From positions 372,001 to 436,000 of the forward strand of contig JARLGZ010000269.1 in the NCBI GenBank assembly GCA_031292515.1: a stretch of 64,000 nt of DNA, read 5' to 3'. Below the pieces are notes generated by a model, which searched no databases, had not been told where the DNA came from, and saw nothing but the letters and a program-made list of their open reading frames with translations. This DNA is from Puia sp. GTDB taxonomy: Bacteria > Bacteroidota > Bacteroidia > Chitinophagales > Chitinophagaceae. Shown here in pieces: positions 43,877 through 52,488 of this stretch. Both the position numbers and the translations under genes were made by a program. How positions within the stretch are numbered: the stretch's first letter is position 1; each line of letters starts with the position of its first letter.

Positions 43877-44905
43877 ATGAAGAAAATACTACTGATAGAA
43901 GACCATGATGAATTGCGTGAGAACGTCGCCGAGATCCTGGAGTTGTCGAACTACCAGGTCCTGAAGGCGAAAAACGGGAAGATGGGCGTCGAAACGGCCC
44001 TGAAAGAGAGACCGGATCTGATCATTTGCGATGTCATAATGCCCGGGCTGGATGGATACGGGGTACTGTACTCGCTCCAGCAACACCCCGCGACATCCGG
44101 GATCCCCTTTATTTTCCTGAGCGCCAAAATGGACAAAACGGATATCAGACGTGGGATGATGGCCGGCGCCGACGACTACCTCATAAAACCATTTGACGGT
44201 ATCGAATTATTGAAAGCCATAGAGACCTCGCTGAAAAAACACGAGCACCGCCTGCGCGAAATTCCCCGTCAACCGGAAAAAGGGGAGGTGCGACTGATAG
44301 ACCTTGCCGACAGGGAGATAGCCTTATACGGAAAAAAACAAATGATTTATACGGAAGGACAAAGACCCGCCCACCTGCACTACATAGTAAGCGGAAAGGT
44401 CAAAGCTTACAAGGCCCACCTGGATGGAAAAGAATTCATCACCGGGATTTTCGGCCCGGGCGATTTCATCGGGTATATGGCTTTGCTGGAAGATACCAAT
44501 TACCAGGACAGCGCGCAGGTCCTCGAAGACGCGGAGATCATATCGGTTCCGCGACAGGAATTCCTGCAAATGATAAGCAGCAACGCGGCCGTCGCCCGTC
44601 AATTCATCCGGTTGATGGCCAGGAACGCGGTAACAAAGGAAGAAGACTTGCTGAACCTGGCCTATAATTCCCTGCGGAAAAGAGTAGCGAACGGCCTGTT
44701 GCAGCTCGCCGATAAATTCAGGGATGAGCAGGGAGCCGCCGCCGCTATCGGCATCTCCCGCGAGAACCTGGCTCATATCATCGGATCCGCCACCGAATCA
44801 CTTACACGCACCCTCGGAGAATTCAGACAGGAGAAACTGATCGATATCCGGGACGGTAAATTATACCTGTTGAACGAGAAAAAACTCAGAAACCTGGCGA
44901 ACTGA
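43877..44905 (+). CDS. Response regulator: receiver domain fused to a Crp-type cNMP-binding/HTH regulator (paralogue)
   Basis: 342 residues from ATG 43877 (MKKILLIEDHDELREN), chosen to match the paralogue at 8269; ATG 43868 is nearly as good. The receiver has D52 (CDVIMPGLDG), S82 and K104 (LIKPFDG). The linker is about 20 residues. A Crp-type beta roll spans about 145-265, and the winged helix has recognition helix GSATESLTRTL (E307, R311). It probably shares the pfkB-family transcript, and therefore the operator at 42744. It may pair with the histidine kinase at 45636. Confidence 0.93.
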   Translation: MKKILLIEDHDELRENVAEILELSNYQVLKAKNGKMGVETALKERPDLIICDVIMPGLDGYGVLYSLQQHPATSGIPFIFLSAKMDKTDIRRGMMAGADDYLIKPFDGIELLKAIETSLKKHEHRLREIPRQPEKGEVRLIDLADREIALYGKKQMIYTEGQRPAHLHYIVSGKVKAYKAHLDGKEFITGIFGPGDFIGYMALLEDTNYQDSAQVLEDAEIISVPRQEFLQMISSNAAVARQFIRLMARNAVTKEEDLLNLAYNSLRKRVANGLLQLADKFRDEQGAAAAIGISRENLAHIIGSATESLTRTLGEFRQEKLIDIRDGKLYLLNEKKLRNLAN

Positions 44906-44956
44906 CCTGCCGGCCAGCCGGAACGCCGCTATCTGTTGAAATACCGCTATGTTCAG

Positions 44957-44987
44957 AAAAAAAACCCCGCCGAAGGGGTGGGCGGGG
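44957..44987 (-). terminator. Rho-independent terminator of hsp20
   Basis: On the minus strand CCCCGCC-N9-GGCGGGG is followed by eight T. A perfect 7-bp GC stem about 75 bp after the hsp20 stop. The opposite strand lacks a U tract, so it acts in one direction. Confidence 0.85.
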
Positions 44988-45062
44988 AGCAGGGACGGAA
45001 CAATCTTTCCAATTCAATTACAAAAGTCTTCTTACAGGATCGAAGTCTTCACATCGAAATCT

Positions 45063-45518
45063 TCACTTTACGGCGATATGCCGGGTGGACAGTTTCCTGG
45101 CTTCTTCTGTTTTGGGTAGCACGAGCTTAAGCAGGCCGTTCTCATAACTGGCATCGATCTTTTCCTTATTCACCCCTTCAGGCAGCGAGAAACTCCGGGA
45201 GAAAGAATGGTAGTTGTATTCTTTCCGCGTGAACTTTTCATCTTTCTCCTCTTTCTTTTCTTCGGTTTCGGCGCTGATGGTCAAAGTATTGCCTTCCACG
45301 TCGATATTGAAATCGTCTTTTTTCATCCCCGGAACGGCCAGGCTCACTTCATAACTGGTTTTGCCTTCCACGATATTCGCGGCCGGAATATTCACCGGGT
45401 CCAGCATGTTTGTAAGCGATCCTCCATTGCTGTCGAACAGCGCGTCCCAAGGTCTGAAAAAATCGTTGAAAAGAGAGGGAGCGGTTTCCCCTCTTCTGAT
45501 TAATGATTTGCTTGACAT
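45063..45518 (-). CDS. Hsp20/alpha-crystallin small heat shock protein
   Basis: 151 residues. A short N-terminal region (FNDFFRPWDALFDSNGG) leads into the alpha-crystallin domain at about 45-140: ANIVEGKTSYEVSLAVPGMKKDDFNIDVEGNTLTISAE, then FSRSFSLPEGVNKEKIDASYENGLLKLVLPK with the conserved A-x-x-x-NGLL-x-L. No clear C-terminal IxI is seen. A strong ribosome-binding site (AGGAGG) precedes the ATG. The promoter and palindrome upstream are listed separately, and a perfect hairpin terminator follows. Confidence 0.95.
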   Translation of the reverse strand: MSSKSLIRRGETAPSLFNDFFRPWDALFDSNGGSLTNMLDPVNIPAANIVEGKTSYEVSLAVPGMKKDDFNIDVEGNTLTISAETEEKKEEKDEKFTRKEYNYHSFSRSFSLPEGVNKEKIDASYENGLLKLVLPKTEEARKLSTRHIAVK

Positions 45519-45539
45519 AAATCCTCCTGTTGTTTTAAC

Positions 45540-45561
45540 GTGATGAAATAAAATTCATCAC
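45540..45561 (-). promoter_or_regulatory. 8-bp inverted repeat in the hsp20 leader
   Basis: GTGATGAA-N6-TTCATCAC is a perfect palindrome between the -7 box and the AGGAGG ribosome-binding site. It is not the CIRCE sequence. It could be a repressor site or an RNA hairpin in the leader. Confidence 0.5.
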
Positions 45562-45603
45562 AAAACTATCCGGTTTGTTTTGCCAGGACAAGGACGGTCG
45601 TCA
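45561..45603 (-). promoter_or_regulatory. Promoter of hsp20 with near-consensus operator
   Basis: Perfect -7 box TAGTTTTG (45568-45561, minus strand). TGACGACCGTCC (45603-45592), one mismatch, is centred 29.5 bp upstream. A full-consensus palindrome TGATGACGGTCA lies further up at 45627-45638, over the stop codon of the kinase gene. Confidence 0.58.
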
Positions 45604-45635
45604 GCGGCAACCCTGAACCTCGTCACTGATGACGG

Positions 45636-47498
45636 TCAGACCGGCTCCTGATACAGATTGGCGGGGTTCGCAGAGCTAGGGCTGCCTTCAGGCGCCACAT
45701 GCCTGTCTACGGGTTCTGCATGCCTGCCTTCAGGATTTGACTGCCTGTCATCCGGCTCCGACGGTCTGTCCGCTTTTGGGTAGACGATTTCCGCAGGAAA
45801 AAAGACGGTGAATGCCGACCCGCTGCCGGGCGCACTTTGCAGATCGATTCTCCCGCCCATCAGGTCCAGGTATTTTTTCACGATGCTCAGACCCAGCCCC
45901 GTCCCGCCGATGCCGGCCGTATTGGTGGCGCGAAAGAAACGTTCGAACAAATGCTCCTGCTCCTCCACCGGGATCCCGATACCGCTGTCTGTGATCGTGA
46001 AGCTCACGCCGGACGGCCCGAACTGCAGAAGGAACCTGATGACGGTATATTCAGGCGAATATTTGAGAGCGTTGGAAAGGAGATTGTTGAGGACATTCCG
46101 CAGCAGTTGTGCATCGAGCCGGGTTCTTTCGGGTTTTCCCCGGACTTCCAGAATAATCTCCTGACCGGCTTTGCAAGCTTCGCCCAGTTCGCCGGTAATC
46201 TCGTCCACGAATACCGGCAGATCCAGTTCGACAGGGTTGTTCCGGATGAGACCGCCCTCAAGCTTTTCGATCGACAGGAAATCGGTGAGGATCTGTTTCA
46301 GGTTATTGACATGCGATTTGATGCGATGGATGTGTTTCATCCGCTTCTCATCCAGGTCCGGGCCGGCGCCCTGATACTTGCCGATCAGCGACACCGAGGA
46401 AAGGATGACGCTCAACGGCGTCTTGAACTCATGGGAGGCCAGCGTGACGAAACGTGATTTCATTTCATTCAGGTCCTTTTCACGGCTGAGTGCATACCGG
46501 ATCTCCTCTTCCGTTCTCTTTTGTTCCGTGATATCGCGCGTGATCTTCGCAAACCCCCGCAGGCTGCTCCTGTCGTCGTAAAGAGGCGTAAAAATTACAT
46601 CCGCGCAAAACAGGGACCCGTCTTTCCGCTTACGCATACCCACAGTCTCGAAACGGCCGTCCTCCAAAGCTCTTCTCAGATTATAGGCCGGCTCACCGCG
46701 GAGGTTCTCTTCTTCCGTATAGAAAATGGAAATGGGCTGTCCGATCGCTTCTGCTTCCGTATACCCTTTAATCTGCTCGGCCCCCGGGTTCCAGCTCATC
46801 ACCCTTCCCTCCGGATCGATCATAAAAATGGCATAATCCTTTACATGGTTGATCAGCAGGCGAAATCGCTCCTCGGAATCATGCAGCCTTTTTTCCGCTT
46901 TTTTCCGTCGCCGGAAATTATACAGGACGAGCACGAAAAGGGTTACGAGCAGCAGGAAGACAGCCCAAAACAATAAGATAAAGACATTCCTGGACGCATT
47001 CCGGCTCCTGGAATTTGCCTCCTCCCTGATGAGAAGCAGCCGGTTCTCTTCCTGTCTGATGGCCGTAAGAAGATACCGGGATTTGTCCAGGCGATATTTT
47101 TTTTCGGCAGACACCGCCAGGCTTGCCGGGGGGGCCGGCACACCGGCGATGAGGTCCGCTATCGAGTCAGCCCTCAGTTGTTGCCGGAGATTGTCCGCGG
47201 TGAGCTGCTTCAATATCCGGACATGCGCCAAAACTTCCGGGAGCGGATCCACGCGGCGACCGCCCTCATTTTGCGAACCTGCCGAGCCGTTTTCCTGATC
47301 CGGTCCGTTTTCCTGATCCAGCTCCTGCAGGAGTGTGGCAGCCTGGTCAGCCTCATTCATGACGGCCTGGGTATGGTTGACAAGCCGGGAGCCCCCCTCA
47401 AAAGTCCGGTTGTATCGAAACGCAATGATGCCGAGCACCAGGATGCCTGACAAAATGGTGGCGATCAACAGCAGGAAGGTCTTCTTAAAAACGGGCAT
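45636..47498 (-). CDS. Membrane PAS sensor histidine kinase
   Basis: 620 residues from ATG 47498 (MPVFKKTFLLL); the frame extends to 47534 but this Met starts the first helix. A periplasmic helical sensor of about 145 residues lies between two helices, followed by one PAS domain (FRLLINHVKDYAIFMIDPEGRVMSWNPGAEQIKGY). HisKA has TLASHEFKTPLS with its His at residue 356. HATPase has NLLSNALKYSPEY, DSGIGI and GTGLGLSIVKKY. The last 45 residues are a repetitive tail (EP.DR..PEG units). It lies 2.6 kb from a receiver-Crp gene and upstream of hsp20. Confidence 0.92.
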   Translation of the reverse strand: MPVFKKTFLLLIATILSGILVLGIIAFRYNRTFEGGSRLVNHTQAVMNEADQAATLLQELDQENGPDQENGSAGSQNEGGRRVDPLPEVLAHVRILKQLTADNLRQQLRADSIADLIAGVPAPPASLAVSAEKKYRLDKSRYLLTAIRQEENRLLLIREEANSRSRNASRNVFILLFWAVFLLLVTLFVLVLYNFRRRKKAEKRLHDSEERFRLLINHVKDYAIFMIDPEGRVMSWNPGAEQIKGYTEAEAIGQPISIFYTEEENLRGEPAYNLRRALEDGRFETVGMRKRKDGSLFCADVIFTPLYDDRSSLRGFAKITRDITEQKRTEEEIRYALSREKDLNEMKSRFVTLASHEFKTPLSVILSSVSLIGKYQGAGPDLDEKRMKHIHRIKSHVNNLKQILTDFLSIEKLEGGLIRNNPVELDLPVFVDEITGELGEACKAGQEIILEVRGKPERTRLDAQLLRNVLNNLLSNALKYSPEYTVIRFLLQFGPSGVSFTITDSGIGIPVEEQEHLFERFFRATNTAGIGGTGLGLSIVKKYLDLMGGRIDLQSAPGSGSAFTVFFPAEIVYPKADRPSEPDDRQSNPEGRHAEPVDRHVAPEGSPSSANPANLYQEPV

Positions 47499-47768
47499 AC
47501 GACGGGTGTAAAACTTTTTATGGTAAAGGGCCACGCTCGGGCCATTTCAGGTAGTCAAGGGGTAAGGGGGCGAGGGTTTAATCAAAGTACCGATCGGCCG
47601 GGTAAGAGGTTTTGTATCGACCGGTGAGGAGGCTTAGTTGCCTAAAGATAGGCTGTTTAAGCTTACCCCGGAAATGAGTCGCCGATATTTAAACAAAAAC
47701 CTTAGGATGTCTTAACGCTCCGGCAGATCACCGGAAACCGCCTGCTCCTTTCGCCGCGTAACCCCGTT

Positions 47769-49574
47769 TTAGTCGAACTGTCCCCGGTACAACGCATAAT
47801 AGCTTCCCTGCATGCGTAACAGCTCGGCATGAGTGCCGCGCTCGATGATTTCGCCTTTTTCCAATACCAGGATCTCGTCCGCATTGCGGACGGTCGACAA
47901 CCGGTGTGCGATGACAAAGCTGGTACGCCCCGCCATGAGCCGGTCCATGCCGGCCTGGATCGCAATTTCCGTGCGGGTATCGATCGAACTCGTCGCCTCG
48001 TCGAGGATGAGCACCGCCGGCTTCGCCACGGCAGCCCGTGCAATATTCAACAACTGCCGCTGCCCCTGGCTCAGGTTATTGCCATCGCCTTCCAGGACAG
48101 TCTGATAGCCCTTCGGCAGCCTCCTGATAAAGGAATGCGCATTGGCCAGCGTGGCGGCGGCGATGACGTCCTCGTCGCTGGCATCCAACCGCCCGTAACG
48201 GATATTTTCCATCACCGTCCCGGTGAACAGATGGGTGTCCTGCAAGACAATGGCCATGGATCGCCGCAGGGAATCCCGCCGGATATTCCGGATATCGATG
48301 CCGTCGAGCAGGATCCGCCCCGAACGGATATCATAAAACCTGGGCAGCAGGTTCATAATGGTCGTCTTCCCGGCGCCGGTAGAGCCAACCAGCGCGATCT
48401 TCTGCCCCGGCTTCGCAGCAAGTGAGAGATCATTCAATATGGTCTGCCCGTCTGTGTAACCGAAATTTACATGCTCGAACGACACTTCCCCCCTGATCGG
48501 CCCCAGCACGATAGCCTGATCTGCATCGGCCGGTTCAGGCAACTCATCCATGATCCGGAAGATCCGCTCGGCGCCCGCCAACGCGGCCTGCAGGCTGTTG
48601 AACTGGTTGGAGATCTCGTTTACCGGGCGCGCAAATTGCCGGGCATATTGAAGAAAAGCAGCCAGACCCCCGATATCCAAACCCCGGAATACAGACAAAA
48701 GCCCCCCCACGGTGGCCGTCAACGCAAAATTAATCGTGTTCATGTTTTGCATGACCGGCATCATGATGCCGGAATAGAGCTGCGCCTTCGTGGATTTTTC
48801 CCGCAGGTCTTCATTCAGCGTCTCGAATTCCCTGACCACCTCCTCCTCATGACAAAAGACTTTTACCACTTTTAACCCGCTGATCATCTCTTCGATATAA
48901 CCGTTTACGGTGCCCAGCGCATTCTGCTGCCCCAGGAAGAAGCGTTTGCTCTTCCGGATGATCCTCGACGCCAGCCACAGCATGAGTGGCACTACCACCA
49001 GGGTGATCAGCGTAAGCAACGGACTGATCCAGCACATCAGGATAAAAGTCCCGGCAAGCGTAATAGAGCTGGAAAATAATTGCGTGATGCTGTCATTCAG
49101 GGTTTCGCTGACATTGTCCATGTCATTGGTGAAACGGCTCATCAGGTCTCCATGATTTTGCCGGTCGAAAAATCTGATGGGCAAAGATTGCAGGTGGGCA
49201 AACAGGTCGGTCCGCAGCCCGCTCACCGTCCTTTGGGCGACCACCACCATCCACCGGGCCTGCAGGATCGCCGCTACCGAGCCGGCGCAATAAATCCCCA
49301 GCAACAACAGGACCATTTTTACCAGCCCTGCCAGGTCACGGGGTAGGATCGTATCATTGATGATCGGCCGTAACAGGTAGGAACAGGTGAGGTTCGCGCC
49401 GGTATTCAGAAGCACCATCAACAGGACGAGCGCCAGCAAAGCACCCTGCCGCCGGAGATAACCCCACAGCCGGCGGATCGTCTTGCCCGCTTCCTGCGGT
49501 TTTTCCACCGACACAGCTCCCCGGCGCCCGGGCAGCCCCCCGGGGGTCAGCTTCGTATGGACGGCCTCACTCAT
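47769..49574 (-). CDS. Heterodimeric ABC exporter subunit with canonical catalytic site
   Basis: 601 residues: six membrane helices (about 40-330) and a C-terminal nucleotide-binding domain. Walker A is GSTGAGKTTIM. The signature is LSQGQRQLL, and Walker B with the catalytic Glu reads VLILDEATSSID. The LSQGQ variant and intact Glu are those of the TM288-like subunit in heterodimeric exporters. The partner gene upstream overlaps by 4 bp (ATGA). Exported substrates could be lipids or drugs. Confidence 0.93.
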   Translation of the reverse strand: MSEAVHTKLTPGGLPGRRGAVSVEKPQEAGKTIRRLWGYLRRQGALLALVLLMVLLNTGANLTCSYLLRPIINDTILPRDLAGLVKMVLLLLGIYCAGSVAAILQARWMVVVAQRTVSGLRTDLFAHLQSLPIRFFDRQNHGDLMSRFTNDMDNVSETLNDSITQLFSSSITLAGTFILMCWISPLLTLITLVVVPLMLWLASRIIRKSKRFFLGQQNALGTVNGYIEEMISGLKVVKVFCHEEEVVREFETLNEDLREKSTKAQLYSGIMMPVMQNMNTINFALTATVGGLLSVFRGLDIGGLAAFLQYARQFARPVNEISNQFNSLQAALAGAERIFRIMDELPEPADADQAIVLGPIRGEVSFEHVNFGYTDGQTILNDLSLAAKPGQKIALVGSTGAGKTTIMNLLPRFYDIRSGRILLDGIDIRNIRRDSLRRSMAIVLQDTHLFTGTVMENIRYGRLDASDEDVIAAATLANAHSFIRRLPKGYQTVLEGDGNNLSQGQRQLLNIARAAVAKPAVLILDEATSSIDTRTEIAIQAGMDRLMAGRTSFVIAHRLSTVRNADEILVLEKGEIIERGTHAELLRMQGSYYALYRGQFD

Positions 49575-51310
49575 GATGCGGTCACCTCCTTCTCCTGTTG
49601 GGAATAATAGATCTCCTGGTAGGCCTGGCTGGACTTGAGCAGTTCCTCATGACTCCCGCTCGCGATAATCGCCCCTTCTTCCAGAACGATGATCTTGTCG
49701 GCTGACAGGATCGAGCCGATCCGTTGTGCAATGATAAAAGTCGTCGTTTGCCGCAGGTGCCGGTCAAGCGCTTCGCGGATCCTGGCCTCCGTAGCCGTAT
49801 CCACGGCGCTGGTGCTGTCATCCAGTATCAGGATGGCCGGTTTTTTCAGCAGGGCCCGTGCAATGCAAAGCCTTTGTTTTTGTCCCCCCGATACATTCAC
49901 GCCTCCCTGGCCTAAAACGGTATCATAGCCGGCGGGAAAGGAGGAAATAAAGTCATCCGCCTGCGCGTCCCTGGCGGCGGCGATGAGCTCTTCTTCCGTT
50001 GCCAGCGGATTCCCCCATTTCAGATTTTCACGAATGGTGCCGGAAAACAGCTCGTTTTGCTGCAAGACCATGCTTACACCATTGCGAAGGTTTGACAGGG
50101 TGTAGTCACGAACGTCCAGCCCATCCACCAGCACCTGTCCTTCCGTGACATCATACAACCGGGGAATCAACTGCACCAGCGTGCTCTTGGCAGACCCCGT
50201 CGCCCCGATAACGGCCACCCGCTGCCCCGCCTCGGCGGTAAGATGGATGTTTTTGAGGACATATTCTTCGCCGGTGCTGTGATATTTGAAAGACACCCCG
50301 ATAAATTCCACCTTGCCACGCAAAGGCCTCCTGTCCTCCCGCGCAGCTCGCGGCGAATCCGTAATGTCTATCTCCGCATCGAGCACTTCCAGGATCCGCC
50401 GGGAAGAAGCCCCGGCCCGCGAAAACGTCATCACGCTCACGGATAACATCATCAATGACATCAGGATTTGGGTCACATAGCTGATGAACGACATGAGCTG
50501 ACCTACCTGCAGCTTGCCAGCCATGATCTTATTGCCCCCGAACCACACGATGGCCACGATCGAAAGATTCATCACCAGTTGCATGACCGGCATGATAAGC
50601 GCCACGATGGAAGAAGCCCTGATGGAAATCGTCATCAGCTCTTCGTTGCTGACGGAGAATTTCTTCTTCTCAAAACTCTCCCGAACGAAGGATTTGATCA
50701 CCCGCACGTTGGTGAGATTTTCCTGGACGGCTCCATTCAAATTGTCCAGTTTGCCTTGCATCTGGACAAAATAGGGAATACCCCTGCGAAGCAGCAGGAA
50801 GATACTCACCATCAGCACCGGGATAGCGACGGCGATGATCAGCCCCAGCCCCGGCGCGATCCGCACGGCAATCACCACCGCGAATACCAGCATCAGAGGC
50901 CCCCGTATCAGCAATCGCAAAGACATCATCACCACCTGCTGGAGGATATTGACATCATTGGTCAGCCGGGTTACCAGGGAGGCCGAAGAGAACCGATCGA
51001 TATTGGCAAAGGAGAACTGCTGGATCTTCCCGAAAAGTCCCTTTCGCAACTCCGTGACAAATCCGACCGACCCCTGCGAGGAATACCAGATATTCCCTAC
51101 GTTGCCGATAATGGCCAGCAGGGAGAGGGCCAGCATCAGACCTCCCGTCCGGAGAATATAGGAGACGTCCCGCTGCTGTATGCCCAGGTCGACAATTCTG
51201 GACATCAGCTCGGGCTGCACAATCTCGCAGAACACATCCACCATCACCAGCAGCGGCGCGAGCAAAAATGCCTTTTTGTATTTCTTTACGAACCGGAAGT
51301 ATTGCTTCAT
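49571..51310 (-). CDS. Heterodimeric ABC exporter subunit with degenerate catalytic site
   Basis: 579 residues with six helices and a nucleotide-binding domain. Walker A reads GATGSAKSTL, with Ala in place of the usual Gly before Lys. The signature is canonical (VSGGQKQRL). Walker B is LILDDSTSAVD, where Asp replaces the catalytic Glu. That is the expected asymmetry of TM287-like subunits: one site of the dimer hydrolyses ATP poorly. The gene overlaps both neighbours by 4 bp. Confidence 0.93.
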   Translation of the reverse strand: MKQYFRFVKKYKKAFLLAPLLVMVDVFCEIVQPELMSRIVDLGIQQRDVSYILRTGGLMLALSLLAIIGNVGNIWYSSQGSVGFVTELRKGLFGKIQQFSFANIDRFSSASLVTRLTNDVNILQQVVMMSLRLLIRGPLMLVFAVVIAVRIAPGLGLIIAVAIPVLMVSIFLLLRRGIPYFVQMQGKLDNLNGAVQENLTNVRVIKSFVRESFEKKKFSVSNEELMTISIRASSIVALIMPVMQLVMNLSIVAIVWFGGNKIMAGKLQVGQLMSFISYVTQILMSLMMLSVSVMTFSRAGASSRRILEVLDAEIDITDSPRAAREDRRPLRGKVEFIGVSFKYHSTGEEYVLKNIHLTAEAGQRVAVIGATGSAKSTLVQLIPRLYDVTEGQVLVDGLDVRDYTLSNLRNGVSMVLQQNELFSGTIRENLKWGNPLATEEELIAAARDAQADDFISSFPAGYDTVLGQGGVNVSGGQKQRLCIARALLKKPAILILDDSTSAVDTATEARIREALDRHLRQTTTFIIAQRIGSILSADKIIVLEEGAIIASGSHEELLKSSQAYQEIYYSQQEKEVTAS

Positions 51311-52131
51311 CGAGATGTTAAAATTAAGGGTTTAGCCGCGAGCCCCACCGGAAACTCCAGATCCGGGTAAGCGCTCAGATGACCGAACCGGTAGTTGCTT
51401 TTCTCCCGGACCCTCCTGATAAAATCCCGCAGCTCCGCCAGGAACTCCGCATTTTGTAACTGCGGGTCATGCAGGAGGATAACTATATTGGCCGCCCGGA
51501 AGGTTCGTTCTTCCCGGACGGTCTTGTCGACGAGTTCCAGCATCTCCCGGCCACTATGAACCGAAAGCCCCAGCGAGTCGGACCTCCACTCCAGGTCCCA
51601 GCCAAATACCCGGTAACCCTGCGCTGCCAGCGAATCGGCAGCCTCTTTTCCATTCACGATGTCCTCCTGTCTCCTTTTGCCGATGCGCCAGAAATTTCTT
51701 CCGGGCAACCGCGCAATCCCGTTCACCAGGTGCAGGCTGTCCCGGTTTACATTGAAGTCCGCCAGCACCTCCCCGGCATCCTCATAATACTTCCTGTATT
51801 TTTTATTGGCGTGCGTAAAGCTATGATTCCCTATTTCGATCATGGGATTCCGCTCGTAGCGCCGGAATAGCAGATTCATGCTGTCGCTTGAAAAGACATA
51901 TTTCCCGATGACGAATACGTTGACAGGCACGCTGTCCACCGTCGCCAGCCGGTCTACCTCTTCGCTACCCTTGCACGGACCGTCATCGAAGCTCAGGTAA
52001 ATCGTCACGACCGGCGGAACAAAATACCCGGCCGCCCCGCCCGCCCGCCCGGGGCAGGGATTCCTTCCGGCAGATAGCAGGAAGACGGCAACTGCCAGAC
52101 CCGGTAGAACTGTCGGCAAACGAACCTTCAT
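51307..52131 (-). CDS. Polysaccharide deacetylase (NodB-type carbohydrate esterase)
   Basis: 274 residues with an N-terminal hydrophobic leader. The NodB motifs are present: YLSFDDGPCKG (catalytic Asp pair) and GNHSFTHANKK (H-x-x-x-H metal ligands). It deacetylates N-acetyl sugars in peptidoglycan or an exopolysaccharide, probably in the periplasm or as a lipoprotein. The start of the ABC exporter overlaps its stop (51307-51310), suggesting that the exported substrate relates to cell envelope sugar or lipid. Confidence 0.88.
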   Translation of the reverse strand: MKVRLPTVLPGLAVAVFLLSAGRNPCPGRAGGAAGYFVPPVVTIYLSFDDGPCKGSEEVDRLATVDSVPVNVFVIGKYVFSSDSMNLLFRRYERNPMIEIGNHSFTHANKKYRKYYEDAGEVLADFNVNRDSLHLVNGIARLPGRNFWRIGKRRQEDIVNGKEAADSLAAQGYRVFGWDLEWRSDSLGLSVHSGREMLELVDKTVREERTFRAANIVILLHDPQLQNAEFLAELRDFIRRVREKSNYRFGHLSAYPDLEFPVGLAAKPLILTSR

Positions 52132-52215
52132 GATACGCTTCTTTCTTTCAAATATATTCCCCGGGGCAACCCGCCCGGGAGATCCCGGTCAGTCAGTCGA
52201 ATGACCTTGCTCAGG

Positions 52216-52280
52216 TGACGATCATCAAGAGAGTTCCTGATCAGGGTCATAATTAACAGAGCCGATTTGATATTCCTTTG
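52216..52280 (+). promoter_or_regulatory. Two tandem operators plus -7 element, nitroreductase operon
   Basis: TGACGATCATCA (52216-52227) and TGATCAGGGTCA (52238-52249) are 22 bp apart. TTCCTTTG (52273-52280) is 51.5 bp from the first and 29.5 bp from the second, so both positions are used at one promoter. Confidence 0.7.
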
Positions 52281-52284
52281 GGAT

Positions 52285-52482
52285 ATGAATCAGCAGTATA
52301 ACCAGATAAGGCCGTCCGAGATGCCGCCGTCGGGACCTCCCGAGATGCCGGGCTCGCCGGGACCGACCTTCCCGGAAGTCCCGGGCGAAGAACCCGGAAC
52401 CACGACACCCGAGACACGCCCGGAGACGGCTCCCGAGACACAGCCAAAAAGCCCCGAAGAAATTCCTTCACCCAAAAAATAA
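52285..52482 (+). CDS. Small proline/glutamate-rich protein of unknown function
   Basis: 65 residues from ATG 52285; an in-frame TTG at 52267 is rejected because the -7 element (52273-52280) follows it. The sequence is almost wholly Pro, Gly, Glu, Thr and Ser (PPSGPPEMPGSPGPTFPEV, then PET/PE repeats), so it should be disordered. No signal or membrane segment is seen. It lies 6 bp before the nitroreductase gene and directly behind two tandem operators, which supports real expression. No family is recognised. Confidence 0.6.
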   Translation: MNQQYNQIRPSEMPPSGPPEMPGSPGPTFPEVPGEEPGTTTPETRPETAPETQPKSPEEIPSPKK

Positions 52483-52488
52483 ACACTG

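Noticed and set aside
45540-45561. CIRCE element before hsp20
   Set aside because: The arms (GTGATGAA/TTCATCAC) and the 6-bp spacer do not match CIRCE (TTAGCACTC-N9-GAGTGCTAA).
47640-47653. GCCTA-AAGA-TAGGC hairpin after the ABC exporter
   Set aside because: The 5-bp AT-containing stem has no U tract on either strand; too weak to call a terminator or operator.
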